Shown here: piece by piece, positions 18,615 to 27,116 of the stretch | Layout: each line of letters opens with the position of its first letter | How positions within the stretch are numbered: position 1 is the first letter of the stretch | Assembly (NCBI GenBank): GCA_016235595.1 | Contig: JACRJX010000015.1 | Span: 186,001 to 250,000 of the forward strand | Reading direction: 5' to 3' | Length of the DNA stretch: 64,000 nt | Source: Verrucomicrobiota bacterium | GTDB taxonomy: Bacteria; Verrucomicrobiota; Verrucomicrobiia; CAIQCK01 | Notes under the pieces: generated by a model | The model's input: only the letters and a program-made list of their open reading frames with translations | Told to the model about the DNA's origin: nothing | The model's database searches: none | Made by a program: the position numbers and the translations under genes

Positions 18615-18980
18615 GGCGTCGTCAACATAGTGTGCGGCGGCTCGATAAACCAAACCCGCCTGATTCAAGCACAGAACCTCCGCTGCCCGCCGTCCAAAAC
18701 TTGTACGATAGTAAATCACAATACTGGACGAGCCAACCAGCACACTCTGCAAATCGAAATGGAGGTTCGGAACCTTCTGGAGCGCTGCCTGCCAATATGC
18801 TGAAACCCGCGCCTTGCCAACCAACAAACCGGAAGCCTCTCCTGTGAACTGCGCAATGAACGGCGAACTCATCTCGAAGTCATCCGTGTAGTGAGACAGG
18901 ACTCTCTCCAAGTCATGCGCGTTCCACGCCTCCACCCAATCCCGTGCAAAAGACTCAGCCCATTGTTTGGTAATCGTCAT
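18609..18980 (-). CDS. NTF2/SnoaL-like small protein
   Basis: The 123-residue protein has the fold signature of the nuclear transport factor 2/SnoaL superfamily: an N-terminal helix with WAESFARDWVEAWNAHDLER, then VLSHYTDDFEMSSPFI and a beta-sheet end with IVIYYR. Such proteins are small binding domains or enzymes of diverse function, often found on mobile cassettes, so no substrate can be named. The stop codon is embedded in the attC-like site. GC content is lower than in flanking genes. Confidence 0.75.
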   Translation of the reverse strand: MTITKQWAESFARDWVEAWNAHDLERVLSHYTDDFEMSSPFIAQFTGEASGLLVGKARVSAYWQAALQKVPNLHFDLQSVLVGSSSIVIYYRTSFGRRAAEVLCLNQAGLVYRAAAHYVDDAA

Positions 18981-19039
18981 AGCGTATTCGGTTCTTATGC
19001 GTTCCCATTCGCCGGATGCTTCAAATGAACAGGCGGTTT

Positions 19040-19558
19040 CTAGTTGTCCGGCTTCAATTCAATCTTGGACAGCAACTCTTCAATCATCTCACTCAATGCA
19101 ACCACCTTGGGGTGTGCAAAACCCGGGGCGTTCGGATCGTGTATCAACTTTTCACCCCGTTCGGTCCGGATACATACCACATATTGTGGTGAATCAGTCG
19201 TGCACGGTCGCGAGTAATCCGGAATCTTGAGCATGCTATTATGCCGGACGAAATCAACAAGCCGATTGAAGACTTTGGCATCAACCTTTGCTTTGAAACG
19301 CCCCATTCTCTCAACATGGGCGATTCCTTCGTATTTCACGGTTCCGTCGCTATGAAACGTTACACAGTATGCTGGCCAGTGGTTGACAATCTCATCGGAT
19401 ACCCGCTCCATTCCGATCGCAATGATCGTGCCGGATACGGGTGTCACATAATTCGTGTTGGTGGTGTTCCACCGCAGAACTTTCCTCAAGAACTCACCGC
19501 CGAAAGCCATCGTGCTTAGGAAGCAAATAAGGATGAGCGATATGCTTGTGCTTTTCAT
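19040..19558 (-). CDS. Secreted DUF6438-like protein
   Basis: A signal peptide (MKSTSISLILICFLSTMAFGG) precedes a domain with WPAYCVTFHSDGTVKYEGIA and VFNRLVDFVRHNSMLKIPDY. This resembles DUF6438, a family of unknown function found in exported bacterial proteins. It lies 59 bp upstream of the NTF2-like gene in the same lower-GC patch. Unlike the two genes after it, its stop codon (TAG) is not within an attC-like core. Confidence 0.6.
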   Translation of the reverse strand: MKSTSISLILICFLSTMAFGGEFLRKVLRWNTTNTNYVTPVSGTIIAIGMERVSDEIVNHWPAYCVTFHSDGTVKYEGIAHVERMGRFKAKVDAKVFNRLVDFVRHNSMLKIPDYSRPCTTDSPQYVVCIRTERGEKLIHDPNAPGFAHPKVVALSEMIEELLSKIELKPDN

Positions 19559-19927
19559 GGCATCTGATTATCTCCATCGCCGTCGCCGGGCATAATCCTC
19601 TCGGCGGCTTGCGGGGGCAAGCGGTTTCCGGTTCTGTAGCGGCGGTCATGACCGTTGCTACAGTTCCTCGGACCGCAAGACATACACCTCTCCCACAGAA
19701 CGTAGCGGCCAACAGCGATCAGTTCCGCGCCGGCCAAGTTTGTCGTTGGCGGTCGCGCGCACGGGGAGTATAACGCGTGCCATGACTTCGCGGTATGACA
19801 GCAATCGCTGTGGGAATTGCCGGGAGTCTCTGCGCCAGTTTACCCACCACAACAATCAATCAGCGCCATGCGGCTTTGAAGCCGGCTGTGCCGCACAGGA
19901 ATGATTCCAACTCGTAAGGATCGCACC
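19559..19927. other. Divergent intergenic region with a palindrome
   Basis: This 369-bp stretch separates the minus-strand DUF6438-like gene from the plus-strand sugar cluster. It contains the palindromic element at 19634-19663. Near its end is an AAGGA ribosome-binding site (19914-19918), nine bases before the start codon at 19928. I see no supported gene in it; short open frames here have no coding character. Promoters for both sides probably lie here, but no confident -35/-10 pair is visible. Confidence 0.5.
19634..19663. repeat. 30-bp near-perfect palindrome (REP-like)
   Basis: Arms CTGTAGCGGCGGTCA and TGACCGTTGCTACAG are inverted copies with two mismatches. No T-tract follows. The CTGTAGC/GCTACAG ends resemble those of REP-type elements in this genome (compare the GTAGCC/GGCTAC units at 45.5 and 46.3 kb), but the interior is different. 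Confidence 0.7.
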
Positions 19928-21484
19928 ATGCAAATTTATCAACACCTCACCGGATGTGCTAGTTGTCCCATGAACCGCCGGCAGTTTCTCGGAGCAGGTT
20001 GCGCGGCGGGCGCGCTGCTCGCAGCACCGCTGCCGCTTTGGGCGGCGCCGGAGGGCGGCAAGATGCGGATTCGCATCGTTTATTCGCTGCACGCGCAGGA
20101 GCAGAACCGTCCCGACTGGCCCAACAAGGGCTTCAACTTCACGCCGGTGATAGACCGCATTAACCGCACGCTGGCGAAAGAGTGCGAGGGTTTCGAGTTC
20201 GTGCCAACGCTGGCGACGGGGCCGGAGGATGCGCAGAGGATTCTCGAAGTGGACAAGTCAGTCGGCGGAATAGGTGGCTACGTCGTCTTCCAGATGAACT
20301 GCTGGAACCGCGTGGTGCAGACACTGGCCACGTCGGGCAAACCGGTTCTCTACGCCGATTTCCAGTTCGGTGGCAGCGGTGGCTTTCTGGTTTACACGGC
20401 CGGTCTCCTGCGCGCCAAGTCGCCCAACGTCGGTTTCGTGGCGTCGTCGCGCATGGAGGACGTTGTTGCGGCGGTGAAATGTTTCGATGTGGTCAGGAAG
20501 GGTGGTTCGACAGCGGAGTTTGTCGCGGCGACAACGCAGGCGCGATTGGCGCGGACTCCCCAATGCGGCAAGCTTGCGTGCAAACCGGACGATCTCAAGG
20601 CGCTCTCGACACAGGATTGCCTGCGCCGGATGAAGGAGTCGAAAATCCTCGCGGTGCGCAGTCAGGAATCCGGGCCGGCGGAGCCGATCATGGGCATTCC
20701 GATGGAAAAGGTCTCGTTCGCCGAGGTCAACGACGCCTGGAAGGCCGCCGACAAGGACGAGTCGCGCGCGGTGGCGGACCGTTGGCAGAATGGAGCCGCG
20801 TCGGTGAAGGACGTGTCACGCGAGACGCTGGAGACTTCCGCGGCGATGTATCTCGGCATGAAGGCCGTGTTGAAGAAACACAACGCCAACGCCATCACGG
20901 TCAATTGCCTTGGCGGCTTCTACGGCGGCCACATCCATGCGTATCCGTGCCTGGGCTTTCACGAATTGTGCAACGAGGGACTCATCGGCGCCTGCGAGTG
21001 TGACGTTCGATCCACGGCGACGATGGTGGCGATCACGGCGATGACGCAGGGCCGGCCGGGTTTCATCTCCGACCCGGTCATTGACACCGCCAAGCGCCAG
21101 ATCATCTACGCGCACTGCGTGGCGTCGAAGAAGGCGTTTGGGCCGCAAGGCGCGACCAACCCGTTCCACATCCTGACGCACTCCGAGGACCGCCAGGGCG
21201 CATCGGTGCGCTCGATCCTGCCGCTTGGCTACATGACGACGACGCTGGAAATCCAGCCGGTCCGCAAGGAAATGCTTTTCCATCAGGGCAAAGCCGTTGC
21301 GAACGATCCCGACGACCGCGCGTGCCGCACGAAGCTATGCGCCGAGCCGGTGGGCGATATCGAGAAGCTGTTCACCGAGTGGGACCGGTGGGGATGGCAC
21401 CGCGTCACATTCTACGGCGACATCAAGGAGCCGGTCTTCGCGCTGGTTGACGCGATGGGCTGGAAGATCGTCCAGGAGGCTTAA
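19928..21484 (+). CDS. Tat-exported L-fucose/L-arabinose isomerase-like protein
   Basis: The N-terminus carries a Tat signal (NRRQFLGAG) followed by a hydrophobic stretch ending near PLPLWAAP. The mature protein resembles the L-fucose isomerase superfamily in its C-terminal part: PCLGFHELCNEGLIGACECD, then TAMTQGRPGFISDPVID and IIYAHC. True FucI enzymes are cytoplasmic aldose-ketose isomerases, so the Tat signal is notable. The start at 19928 is supported by AAGGA upstream; an ATG 27 bp earlier lacks one. It heads the sugar-type cluster, 51 bp before a second Tat-exported protein. Substrate is unknown. Confidence 0.75.
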   Translation: MQIYQHLTGCASCPMNRRQFLGAGCAAGALLAAPLPLWAAPEGGKMRIRIVYSLHAQEQNRPDWPNKGFNFTPVIDRINRTLAKECEGFEFVPTLATGPEDAQRILEVDKSVGGIGGYVVFQMNCWNRVVQTLATSGKPVLYADFQFGGSGGFLVYTAGLLRAKSPNVGFVASSRMEDVVAAVKCFDVVRKGGSTAEFVAATTQARLARTPQCGKLACKPDDLKALSTQDCLRRMKESKILAVRSQESGPAEPIMGIPMEKVSFAEVNDAWKAADKDESRAVADRWQNGAASVKDVSRETLETSAAMYLGMKAVLKKHNANAITVNCLGGFYGGHIHAYPCLGFHELCNEGLIGACECDVRSTATMVAITAMTQGRPGFISDPVIDTAKRQIIYAHCVASKKAFGPQGATNPFHILTHSEDRQGASVRSILPLGYMTTTLEIQPVRKEMLFHQGKAVANDPDDRACRTKLCAEPVGDIEKLFTEWDRWGWHRVTFYGDIKEPVFALVDAMGWKIVQEA

Positions 21485-21535
21485 GCCACAGCCGCGGACG
21501 CGAGTCCGTGACGGTCATCAAATACAAGGATGCCA

Positions 21536-23038
21536 ATGAACCGACGCGAGTTTTTCAAGACAGGCACTCAGGCAGCGATACTCGGGACGCTCAGCGCGAC
21601 TGAACGTAGCGCGCGCGCGGATGCCGGTCCGCCGAAGGGCACGGAATTCACGCCGGCGGTGTTGAAGAGTTACAGCGCCGAGGAACATCGGCGGCGCTTG
21701 CAGAACATCGCCATCGGCGAGCGCGGCGTGCGCGCGTGCATGCGCAAGCACCTCATCACCGACTATTTGCCTGGGCACTGTGTCTATAACCTCGGCGAGT
21801 ATCCGTGCCGCAAGCCTTGGGACCCGGACGATTGGGACGAACGCGAACTGGACAAGCTGCGCGACGACGGCATTCGGCTCATCCAGTTGCACGAGGAATG
21901 GAACGACTCGCAGCGGCTCTTCGGCGCGGACAAGTATTCGCCGGTGAATTCTGCCGGTTTCCGGCGGTTTGTGGAGATGGTCCACCGGCGCGGGATGAAG
22001 CTCATCGTATACGTTTCCACCGGCTTCTTCCAGCGGACCGACCCGGACTTCCGCGAGGAGTGGGCGCGGCAGCAGGATCTCGTGGAAATCTACTTCCGCT
22101 ATGCGCGTTGCTCGCCGGCGAGCCCCGGCTGGCGGGCGTATTTGCTGCCGAAGTTGATGCACATTCTGGACGACTACGGCGTGGACGGTCTCTACAATGA
22201 TGCCGGCTACATCAGGCTCTGGAACAATCGCCGGCCGCCGACGTCCGACGAGATGCTGGCGTTCAACGAGAGCGAGACGAGCGACGGCGCGGTGTGCGAC
22301 CTGCTTGCGCTCATTTACGCCGAGGTCAAGCGCCGCGGTGGGCTGGTCAAACTCCACATCAGCGGCGCGAACAAGCCGCAGACCGACCTGAAAGTTTATG
22401 ACTACCTCTGGGTCGGCGAAGGCGGCAACAACGGCGACAAGTTGCGCGAGGTCACCAAAAACCATCCGCCCTACGTCGCGCCATGTCTCGACATGAGCCG
22501 CGCGAAAATCGGGAGCGAGGACGAATTGTATTTGCACGCGATTCCCTACATGCAGTTCCCGGTGCTGCTGGCGGGCCGACCGTTCACAGGCGAACGCGGA
22601 ATGATCCCCGGCATCAACTATCCGCCGGAGAAGAAATGTTTCTGGACGCGACACTGCCGGGCGATCTGGAAACATTACCAGGCGAACCCGAACGGCCCGC
22701 ACAGTTACGGCTGGTGGGACTCGTGTCCCGGCCGACCCGAGGCGCGCCCGACCCACGCGCGCTGGCTGAAGCAATTCCGCCCGATGGTCGAGGAAGGCAC
22801 ATGGGCGTGGCTGGAAATCGGCGATTCGGATTTGTTTGCGCAGCCGCCGCCGAAGGACGTGGTTGCATCGGCGTTCGCCAACCGCGAGTTCCATCTGGTG
22901 CTGGCGAATTACAGCCAGAACGCCGCCGAGGTTGTCACCCGCGATACGTATGCGCCGGTCGCCGGGACCGGTGCTGCGCGTAAACAATGGACGCTGCCTG
23001 CGCGTTCGCTGTGCATTTTGCGCCGGTGCGACGTTTGA
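21536..23038 (+). CDS. Tat-exported TIM-barrel protein, putative glycoside hydrolase
   Basis: The Tat signal (MNRREFFKTGTQAAILGTL) is followed by a barrel-like sequence with GIRLIQLHEEWND, RGMKLIVYVSTGFF and LDDYGVDGLYNDAGYIRLWN. The last motif resembles the catalytic-strand region of GH36/GH31-type or related uncharacterised glycosidases. I cannot place it in a numbered family. Two ATGs lie close together; the second (21536) has AAGGA at suitable distance. It follows the isomerase-like gene closely, suggesting joint action on an oligosaccharide outside the cytoplasm. Confidence 0.65.
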   Translation: MNRREFFKTGTQAAILGTLSATERSARADAGPPKGTEFTPAVLKSYSAEEHRRRLQNIAIGERGVRACMRKHLITDYLPGHCVYNLGEYPCRKPWDPDDWDERELDKLRDDGIRLIQLHEEWNDSQRLFGADKYSPVNSAGFRRFVEMVHRRGMKLIVYVSTGFFQRTDPDFREEWARQQDLVEIYFRYARCSPASPGWRAYLLPKLMHILDDYGVDGLYNDAGYIRLWNNRRPPTSDEMLAFNESETSDGAVCDLLALIYAEVKRRGGLVKLHISGANKPQTDLKVYDYLWVGEGGNNGDKLREVTKNHPPYVAPCLDMSRAKIGSEDELYLHAIPYMQFPVLLAGRPFTGERGMIPGINYPPEKKCFWTRHCRAIWKHYQANPNGPHSYGWWDSCPGRPEARPTHARWLKQFRPMVEEGTWAWLEIGDSDLFAQPPPKDVVASAFANREFHLVLANYSQNAAEVVTRDTYAPVAGTGAARKQWTLPARSLCILRRCDV

Positions 23039-23082
23039 CGCGCGTGTTTCAGGCGAGTGCGTTGCGACGCGAGCCGGCTGCT

Positions 23083-24252
23083 TCAGACGTTTTCGGTGTG
23101 TGCGCTGGCAAACTGTTTCCGATAACGCAACGGCGTCATCCCCACAGCGCGGTGGAACACCTCGATGAAGTACTTGGCCTCACCGTAGCTCGTGCGCTCA
23201 GCAATGGCGGCGACCGAAAGTCTGGTGTTCCGCAACAACTCCCTGGCCCGCTCCAAGCGCAGCCGGGTCATCTCCTCCTTCGGCGAACGGCCAAAATAGC
23301 GTTTGAACCGCCGAAACAACGCGCTGCGTGAGACGGGCACCCGTTTCAACAACTGCTCCACGCTCACGGGATCGCAGGCGTGGTCTCGGATCAACTGGAC
23401 GACGGTGGTCACATGCGGATCCTGGACGGCGGTGACGTCGGTGGATTGCCGCGCCACGACGCCGCGCGGCTGGAAGTAAAGATTGCGGCGAGCCAGACAG
23501 CGGCCTTTCATCATGCGGTCCAGCAGCGCGGCAGCCTCGTAGCCGATGCGCTCCGGATTGACGTCAATGCTCGACAGCGGCGTGCTGGAGAGATTGCAGA
23601 GAAACGGGTCGTTGTCCACACCCAGGATGGCCGCTTCGTCCGGTACGGCGAGCTGGGCGCGGAGACATGCGTCGAGAACCTGCTGGCCGCGGTCGTCGTG
23701 ACAGGTCATCACGGCCACGGGCTTCGGCAGGCTCTTGAGCCAGCGGGCAATGTCGCGTTGCTCCAGGTCCCAGGCGGTCGCAAGGCGGCGTGAGGCGGGA
23801 TAGACCCGGCATTGAAAACCGCGTTGGGCAAGCAAGTGTTGAAACAGCTCGCAGCGCTCGTCTTGATATCGGTTCTCATGTCGCGGCGTTCCGCAAAACG
23901 CGAAATGGCGAAACCCGCGTTCGAGGAAGTGTTCCACCGCCAGCCGCATCACGGCGAGGTTGGACATGCCCACCATCGGCAATCCCAAGCCGGCAATCGC
24001 GCCGCGCAAATCCACAGCCGGCACCCTGGCTCGCAAGACGGCGCGGGCCATTCGCCGGTCGTTGATGCGCGCCAGAATGCCATCGCCGCGCCACGAACTC
24101 AGCCATGAGGGCGGCGGCGCGCTCAGACCCTGCGGCTTGAAGTACAGCGACCATGGGCCGCGCTCCTCGTGAAAGCGAATGACGCCGCGCAAGATGCCGC
24201 GCCCGTATTCGCGGGAAGTCTCAACCAATAGGGCAACGCGCGGCGCAATCAT
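23083..24252 (-). CDS. XylR-type regulator (LacI-like sensor domain plus AraC HTH)
   Basis: Residues 1 to about 275 resemble the periplasmic-binding-protein fold of XylR/LacI sensors (MIAPRVALLVETSREYGRG, then AILGVDNDPFLCNLSSTPLS). The last 105 residues are an AraC helix-turn-helix (PVSRSALFRRFKRYFGRSP, then SVAAIAERTSYGEAKYF). XylR-type proteins activate sugar catabolic genes on binding a pentose or related sugar. It is divergent from the Gfo/Idh/MocA gene at 24362, with 109 bp between starts, and convergent with the TIM-barrel gene. The upstream frame to 24651 is not part of the protein. Confidence 0.92.
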   Translation of the reverse strand: MIAPRVALLVETSREYGRGILRGVIRFHEERGPWSLYFKPQGLSAPPPSWLSSWRGDGILARINDRRMARAVLRARVPAVDLRGAIAGLGLPMVGMSNLAVMRLAVEHFLERGFRHFAFCGTPRHENRYQDERCELFQHLLAQRGFQCRVYPASRRLATAWDLEQRDIARWLKSLPKPVAVMTCHDDRGQQVLDACLRAQLAVPDEAAILGVDNDPFLCNLSSTPLSSIDVNPERIGYEAAALLDRMMKGRCLARRNLYFQPRGVVARQSTDVTAVQDPHVTTVVQLIRDHACDPVSVEQLLKRVPVSRSALFRRFKRYFGRSPKEEMTRLRLERARELLRNTRLSVAAIAERTSYGEAKYFIEVFHRAVGMTPLRYRKQFASAHTENV

Positions 24253-24361
24253 GGTTTGCTGGGCTGTCGGACGGTGGCGACCAAAAACCGGTATTTTTAT
24301 ATACGAATCTGGATTGTGGAGCAATGCACTTCGGAACAATCTCACCGCGTTACACCTGCTT
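24253..24361. promoter_or_regulatory. Divergent control region of the sugar regulator and oxidoreductase
   Basis: These 109 bp separate the divergently transcribed XylR-type regulator and the Gfo/Idh/MocA gene. An AT-rich tract around 24292-24306 (GGTATTTTTATATACG) could hold a -10 element. No repeat pair clear enough to name as the regulator's binding site was found. Confidence 0.35.
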
Positions 24362-25735
24362 ATGAAGACAATGCCCTCATCACTTTCCGAACGACCGCAT
24401 CCCGTATCGCGTCGCGAGTTCCTCTCCAGTAGTGGGAAGCTCGTGGCGGGCGCGGCTTTGGCAGGCGTCGCGATTCCGCGCGTCCACGCTGCCGAAGACA
24501 ACACCATCCGCCTGGCGCTGATTGGCTGCGGGGGCCGTGGCAGCGGCGCGGTCGCCGATGCGATGCAATCGTCTTGCGGGCCGGTGAAGCTCATCGCGAT
24601 GGCGGACTTTTTCGAGAAGCGGCTGACCGCCTCGCACGGCGTGCTGAGCAAGCAGTTCGGCGAACGGGTGGACGTGCCGGGTGATCGGCGGTTCGTGGGG
24701 TTTGACGCTTACAAGAAGGCGATTGATTGTCTGCGGCCGGGCGACGTGGCGATGTTGGCCGGTTACGCAGCGTGGCGGCCGGTGCAACTCGAATACGCCG
24801 TGGCCAAGGGCGTGAACGTGTTCATGGAGAAATCGTTCGCGTGTGATCCGCCCGGTGTGCGGCGCATTATCAAAGCCGCGGAAGAGGCGGAGAAGAAGAA
24901 CCTGAAGATTGCCTCCGGGTTGATGGCCCGTCACTCCCGGAACCGGCAGGAGCTTATCCGGCGCATCCGCGACGGCCAACTCGGCGACATCCAATCCATC
25001 CGCGCCTACCGGATGCAGGGTTGCGGCACTTTAAGGCCGCGCAAACCGGAGGAGAAGGAACTGGATTGGCAGATCAGTCACTTCACGCACTTCTTGTGGG
25101 TTTCGGGTGGGTTGTTCGCCGAGATGAACATCCATCAAGTGGACGAGATTTGCTGGATCAAGGACGCGTGGCCGGTGTCCGCGCACGGCGTCGGCGGCCG
25201 GATCGCCAACAGCAGCGACTGCGGGCAGAACCTCGACTCGCTTTCCATTGAGTGGACTTTTGCCGACGGCACCAAGGCGTATCACGTCACGCGCTGGCTC
25301 CCGAAATGTTATGTCGATTTTGGAACCTACATCCACGGCACCAAGTGCGCCGGTCTCTTCCCTTGGATGTTTGGACATCGCGACGAGACGCTCATCTATA
25401 AGGATCAGCGGACCACACGGGACAACATCGCCTGGCAGGCCGGCAAGGAAGACTGCACCCACTGGCAGGCCGAGTGGAACGTGCTGCTCGACGCCATCCG
25501 CAAGAACAAACCGCACAACGAAGCCAAACGCGCCGCGTTCACCAACCTCGCCGACATCATGGGGCGCGCGGCGGTCCACATGGGCCGGGTGATCACGTGG
25601 GACGAAGCGATGGCTTCCAATTTCCAGTTTTGTCCGAACCTCGATTCGCTCAACGAAGACAGCGCGCCGCCCGTGAAGGCCGACGCGCAAGGCCGCTATC
25701 CCGTGCCAGTGCCCGGCCAGTGGACGGAGATCTGA
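24362..25735 (+). CDS. Tat-exported Gfo/Idh/MocA-family oxidoreductase
   Basis: A Tat signal (SRREFLSSSGKLVAGAALAG) precedes a Rossmann NAD(P)-binding domain with IRLALIGCGGRGSG. The family motif VFMEKSFACDPPGVRRI contains the EK dipeptide, and the C-terminal alpha/beta domain completes the protein. Such secreted oxidoreductases act on sugars or inositols; the exact substrate is unknown. ATG 24362 is used, since upstream codons in this frame have no family similarity. It is the first gene downstream of the XylR-type regulator and probably one of its targets. Confidence 0.88.
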   Translation: MKTMPSSLSERPHPVSRREFLSSSGKLVAGAALAGVAIPRVHAAEDNTIRLALIGCGGRGSGAVADAMQSSCGPVKLIAMADFFEKRLTASHGVLSKQFGERVDVPGDRRFVGFDAYKKAIDCLRPGDVAMLAGYAAWRPVQLEYAVAKGVNVFMEKSFACDPPGVRRIIKAAEEAEKKNLKIASGLMARHSRNRQELIRRIRDGQLGDIQSIRAYRMQGCGTLRPRKPEEKELDWQISHFTHFLWVSGGLFAEMNIHQVDEICWIKDAWPVSAHGVGGRIANSSDCGQNLDSLSIEWTFADGTKAYHVTRWLPKCYVDFGTYIHGTKCAGLFPWMFGHRDETLIYKDQRTTRDNIAWQAGKEDCTHWQAEWNVLLDAIRKNKPHNEAKRAAFTNLADIMGRAAVHMGRVITWDEAMASNFQFCPNLDSLNEDSAPPVKADAQGRYPVPVPGQWTEI

Positions 25736-25759
25736 GGCGTAACCATGCAATCGGAACAG

Positions 25760-25906
25760 CCCCTCACCTCTGTCCTCTCTCCGTCCAACGGGGAGAGGGA
25801 GGAGTTTCGCTCGCCGCTGTGTGACTCACTGAATAACGTCCGCGCTCGCAACATAGGAAAGCGATTCCTTCTCCCCATCCGATGGGGAGAGGGTCAGGGT
25901 GAGGGG
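25760..25906. repeat. 147-bp palindromic interspersed repeat
   Basis: The ends are CCCCTCACC at 25760 and its inverse GGTGAGGGG at 25898-25906. Internal GGGGAGAGGG and CTCCCC stretches form nested inverted repeats. This is the widespread 'CCCTCACCCT...GGGAGAGGG' type of noncoding element. It fills most of the gap between the oxidoreductase and hydrolase genes and may act as an mRNA hairpin. Confidence 0.7.
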
Positions 25907-25940
25907 CCGCGGCGACTGCATGGATACGGCTGAGGAAGCG

Positions 25941-27116
25941 ATGAACACGCTGTTCCATGAGATCGAGCAGCCTGAAGGCGCGCCGTTGGCGCGGCCGGAG
26001 GACATGGCCGTGGTAGACGCGTATCGCCAGCGCGTCTATGAGTCTTACGAACGTTTTCTCCGCCAGCGCCTCGCGGAACTGGATCGCGACCGGGCGCGGT
26101 TGTGGCGGCGCGATTACTCCAGCGTCGAGGCGTATCAGCGCTCGGTGGAGCCGATGCGCCAACGCCTCGCGGCGATGTTGGGCTGGTGGATCGAGCCGCA
26201 GAACCGGCCACCGCTGACGACGAAAGAGGAACAGACCCAGATTCTGTTCAGGGACAAGGACTTCATCGCCTATCGCGTGAGCTTCGAGGTCTTGCCCGGT
26301 TTGGAGAGCTATGCGGTGGAGTTGGCGCCATGTTCGCCGGGACCTCATCCGGGTCTGCTGGCTCAACACGGTTATAGTGGCTGCCCGGAACTGGTGTGTG
26401 GTCTGGCGGCGCAAGCCAACGCCAAGGATTACTCCTATCGGTCGCTGGGCATCCGTGCGGCGCGGCGCGGCTATCATGTGGTCGCGGTCCAGCATCCATC
26501 CGGATACGGCACCGCCGACGAGACGATCGGCTCGCTGCCGCGATTCCAGAACTACGGACGAACCTACGGCAAGAACCGCCTGCATCGCCTGGCGCTTATG
26601 GCCGGCGGCACGTTGTTCGGGCTGGACATGATGGCGTCATCGCGCGGCGTGGACCTCCTAATGTCGCGGGCGGGCGTGGACCGCGGCCGCATCGGCATGT
26701 ATGGCCTCTCCCAGGGCGGGATGTCCGCTCTTTATTTGCCCGCTTTGGACAAGCGCATCAAGGCCTCGGTGTGCGCGGCCTATTTCAACTCGCGGCTGCT
26801 GAAACTCATCGGCCCGCATCGCGCCACCTGCTACCTGGACTCACCTGAAGAGGACAAGTTCTTCGCCGACGTGGTCCGCTGTTTCGCAGACGCCGATCTT
26901 GCGTCGCTCATCTGTCCGCGGAGCTTTGCCGTTGAGGCGGGAGAGCACGACACCTCGGTGGATTTCGAGAAGTCACGCGACGAATTTCCTCGCGCCGCCG
27001 AGCACTATCGCAAGCTGGGGCTGGAGAAGCGCGTTGAGTTCATCGCCCACAAGCAGGGACACGTGTCGGCCACGGCACGGGCCTTCCAGTTCTTGCAGGA
27101 ACAACTGGCGCGATGA
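25941..27116 (+). CDS. Alpha/beta hydrolase, acetyl-xylan-esterase/dienelactone-hydrolase-like
   Basis: This 391-residue protein has a nucleophile elbow GLSQGG and a C-terminal candidate catalytic His in AHKQGHVS, with an acidic residue in EAGEHDTS between them. It is likely an esterase acting on acylated sugars, given its neighbours, but no substrate is proven. No signal peptide is seen. ATG 25941 is chosen because GAGGA precedes it at good spacing; 25920 is an alternative. Its stop overlaps the next start by 4 bp (ATGA). Confidence 0.82.
   Translation: MNTLFHEIEQPEGAPLARPEDMAVVDAYRQRVYESYERFLRQRLAELDRDRARLWRRDYSSVEAYQRSVEPMRQRLAAMLGWWIEPQNRPPLTTKEEQTQILFRDKDFIAYRVSFEVLPGLESYAVELAPCSPGPHPGLLAQHGYSGCPELVCGLAAQANAKDYSYRSLGIRAARRGYHVVAVQHPSGYGTADETIGSLPRFQNYGRTYGKNRLHRLALMAGGTLFGLDMMASSRGVDLLMSRAGVDRGRIGMYGLSQGGMSALYLPALDKRIKASVCAAYFNSRLLKLIGPHRATCYLDSPEEDKFFADVVRCFADADLASLICPRSFAVEAGEHDTSVDFEKSRDEFPRAAEHYRKLGLEKRVEFIAHKQGHVSATARAFQFLQEQLAR

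Noticed and set aside
24253..24651. N-terminal extension of the XylR-type regulator
   Set aside because: It would overlap the Tat signal region of the divergent oxidoreductase gene. The XylR family start MIAPRVALLVETSREYGRG fits ATG 24252.
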